From: a bacterium
GTDB taxonomy: Bacteria > Patescibacteriota > UBA1384 > XYA2-FULL-43-10 > 1-14-0-10-43-13
Assembly (NCBI GenBank): GCA_030649445.1
Contig: JAUSKR010000059.1
Span: 1-12,827, forward strand
Length of the DNA: 12,827 bases
Direction of reading: 5' to 3'
A program made the translations under genes and the position numbers. The notes under the pieces were generated by a model. It was not told where the DNA came from and did no database searches. It saw only the letters and a program-made list of their open reading frames with translations. This document shows positions 12,087-12,827 of this stretch, piece by piece; the stretch's first letter is position 1; each line of letters opens with the position of its first letter.

Positions 12087-12114
12087 ATTATACTCAGTTT
12101 CCAAAAATTATCAA
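12087..12114 (-). promoter_or_regulatory. Promoter of the 195-residue gene
   Basis: On the minus strand: TTGATA (12109-12114), 16-bp spacer, TATAAT (12087-12092). The leader is about 80 nt and ends in a strong Shine-Dalgarno (12003-12009). Confidence 0.8.
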
Positions 12115-12147
12115 TTGGGTCGACCAATATTCTTGTTCACATCAAAA

Positions 12148-12381
12148 TTAGATCGGTTTGACTCCCGCTTTTGTTTCCAGTTTCCGGATTCGAACTTCGT
12201 GATTGCCAAATTTATCAATGAAGGCCTGATTCGTTTCGATTAGATCATCAATATTGCCATCAATTTTTTTGAGATGTTCTTCTATCTTATCGAATCTTGT
12301 CTCAATCCGCGTTTCCGACTGATCCACAGCAAACTCGACAATATCTTTTATATGAACTAAATCTTTTTCGTTTAAAGCCAT
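12148..12381 (-). CDS. Small coiled-coil protein of unknown function
   Basis: A 77-residue, charged, almost wholly helical protein. Heptad-like spacing of I, L and F runs through residues 8-70 (for example RIETRFDKIEEHLKKIDGNI and RIRKLETKAG), so it probably forms a coiled-coil oligomer. Proteins of this design, short and of the 'D-x-x-I-E-x-H-L' type, are widespread and unassigned. Start at 12381 has AAAAAAGG about 7 bases upstream, and a promoter (12407-12435) overlaps the pcrA stop codon. A weak ATTGG/CCAAT hairpin follows about 30 bases after the stop, but I do not call it a terminator. Confidence 0.75.
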   Translation of the reverse strand: MALNEKDLVHIKDIVEFAVDQSETRIETRFDKIEEHLKKIDGNIDDLIETNQAFIDKFGNHEVRIRKLETKAGVKPI

Positions 12382-12406
12382 CTGAAACCTTTTTTAGTCT
12401 GTTTTC

Positions 12407-12435
12407 ATTTTAATACCAACCATTTCAAAAATCAA
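12407..12435 (-). promoter_or_regulatory. Promoter of the 77-residue gene
   Basis: On the minus strand: TTGATT (12430-12435), 17-bp spacer, TAAAAT (12407-12412). The -35 box overlaps the TGA stop codon of pcrA. Confidence 0.6.
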
Positions 12436-12827
12436 ATAATGTCAAGCAACTCATCTGGAATATTTTCAATAAAACGCGAGACTTCATTGCACTGGAAACG
12501 GCCGTAGAGATTGCGCTCGCCGGCGTGAATTAAATACAATCTTTCTTTGGCTCGGGTGATGCCGACATAGCAGAGCCGCCGCTCCTCCTCCATCTCGCTT
12601 TCGTCCGAGATGGCCCGGGAATGTGGAAAGAGTCCTTCCTCTACCCCGACGATAAAAACGGCCCGGAATTCCAAGCCCTTGGCCGAATGAAGGGTCATCA
12701 AAGTGACGACACCGCCATCAACTGAAAGAGTGTCTGTATCTTGAACAAGTGCAACTTGTTCTAAAAATTTTTCCAATGGCGTCGCTTTGTCTTCGCCGTC
12801 TCTTTCAGAATTTTCAATTTTCAATTT
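12432..12827 (-). CDS. pcrA: PcrA/UvrD-family DNA helicase, 3' end only
   Basis: The C-terminal part of a superfamily 1A 3'-5' helicase that acts in repair and in clearing RecA filaments; the 5' end lies beyond the window. Visible are EKFLEQVALVQDTD, then motif V (VTLMTLHSAKGLEFRAVFIVGVEEGLFPHSR), then motif VI (EEERRLCYVGITRAKERLYLIHA) with the arginine that contacts ATP, and the SRFIENIPDELL ending. The protein stops shortly after, without the roughly 100-residue linker and Tudor-like tail of E. coli UvrD or B. subtilis PcrA, so it is a short form. The codons at the window edge (KLKIENSE) are made of the AAATTGAAAATTG repeat. pcrA and uvrD cannot be told apart here. Confidence 0.93.
   Translation of the reverse strand, partial: KLKIENSERDGEDKATPLEKFLEQVALVQDTDTLSVDGGVVTLMTLHSAKGLEFRAVFIVGVEEGLFPHSRAISDESEMEEERRLCYVGITRAKERLYLIHAGERNLYGRFQCNEVSRFIENIPDELLDII

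Noticed and set aside
12100..12140. Intrinsic terminator behind the 77-residue gene
   Set aside because: Only a 5-bp ATTGG/CCAAT stem with a broken T-rich tail; it also overlaps the promoter of the next gene.

Overview
The window most resembles a piece of a Patescibacteria (Candidate Phyla Radiation) genome or a close relative. This is an inference from gene content and repeat style, not from a marker gene. Compact housekeeping genes (metG, rsmI, rsmA, a pcrA/uvrD 3' end) sit among single-gene transcription units of unknown function. Small palindromic repeats are found both between genes and inside reading frames. TGA behaves as a stop codon, so the code looks standard rather than the Gracilibacteria/Absconditabacteria code.

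Layout. 1-966: AT-rich repeat and a DMT/EamA-type permease (-). 1031-1726: a G+C-rich one-gene unit (-) with its own promoter and two tandem terminators. 1765-4418: a metG -> LPLAT-like acyltransferase operon (-). 4448-4735: a 68-residue putative zinc protein (+), whose promoter shares its -35 box with the metG promoter. 4734-5334: a four-helix-bundle (S23/IVP-type) protein (+). 5390-6097: rsmI (-). 6136-6455: a second small putative zinc protein (+), again back to back with the promoter of its neighbour. 6465-7841: a divergent NRAMP-family transporter (-). 7943-8884: rsmA (-). 8958-9959: a secreted Rpf-like G5/lysozyme-fold protein (-). 10019-10210: a tandem array of REP-like palindromic units. 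10215-12092: two more G+C-rich one-gene units of unknown function (-), separated by a gap that may hold a small RNA. 12148-12435: a small coiled-coil protein (-). 12432-12827: the 3' end of a PcrA/UvrD helicase gene (-).

Three themes run through the window. (1) Repeat elements are translated in frame inside metG (twice), rsmA, rsmI, the rpf-like gene and apparently pcrA, and one lies at the start of the permease. This recalls the Rickettsia palindromic elements. (2) First genes of transcription units (metG, the rpf-like gene, probably rsmI) have a promoter whose -10 box lies 7-8 nt before the start codon, which predicts leaderless mRNAs; the operon-internal LPLAT gene and the accessory units mostly have Shine-Dalgarno sequences. 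(3) Five accessory genes are self-contained promoter-gene-terminator units, visibly richer in G+C than their neighbours. Two of them encode proteins with the same Cys/His pattern.

Functionally, metG, rsmI and rsmA serve translation (tRNA charging and 16S rRNA methylation), pcrA serves DNA repair, and the Rpf-like protein probably acts on peptidoglycan. The accessory proteins could not be assigned. No tRNA, rRNA, CRISPR array or recombinase was seen.
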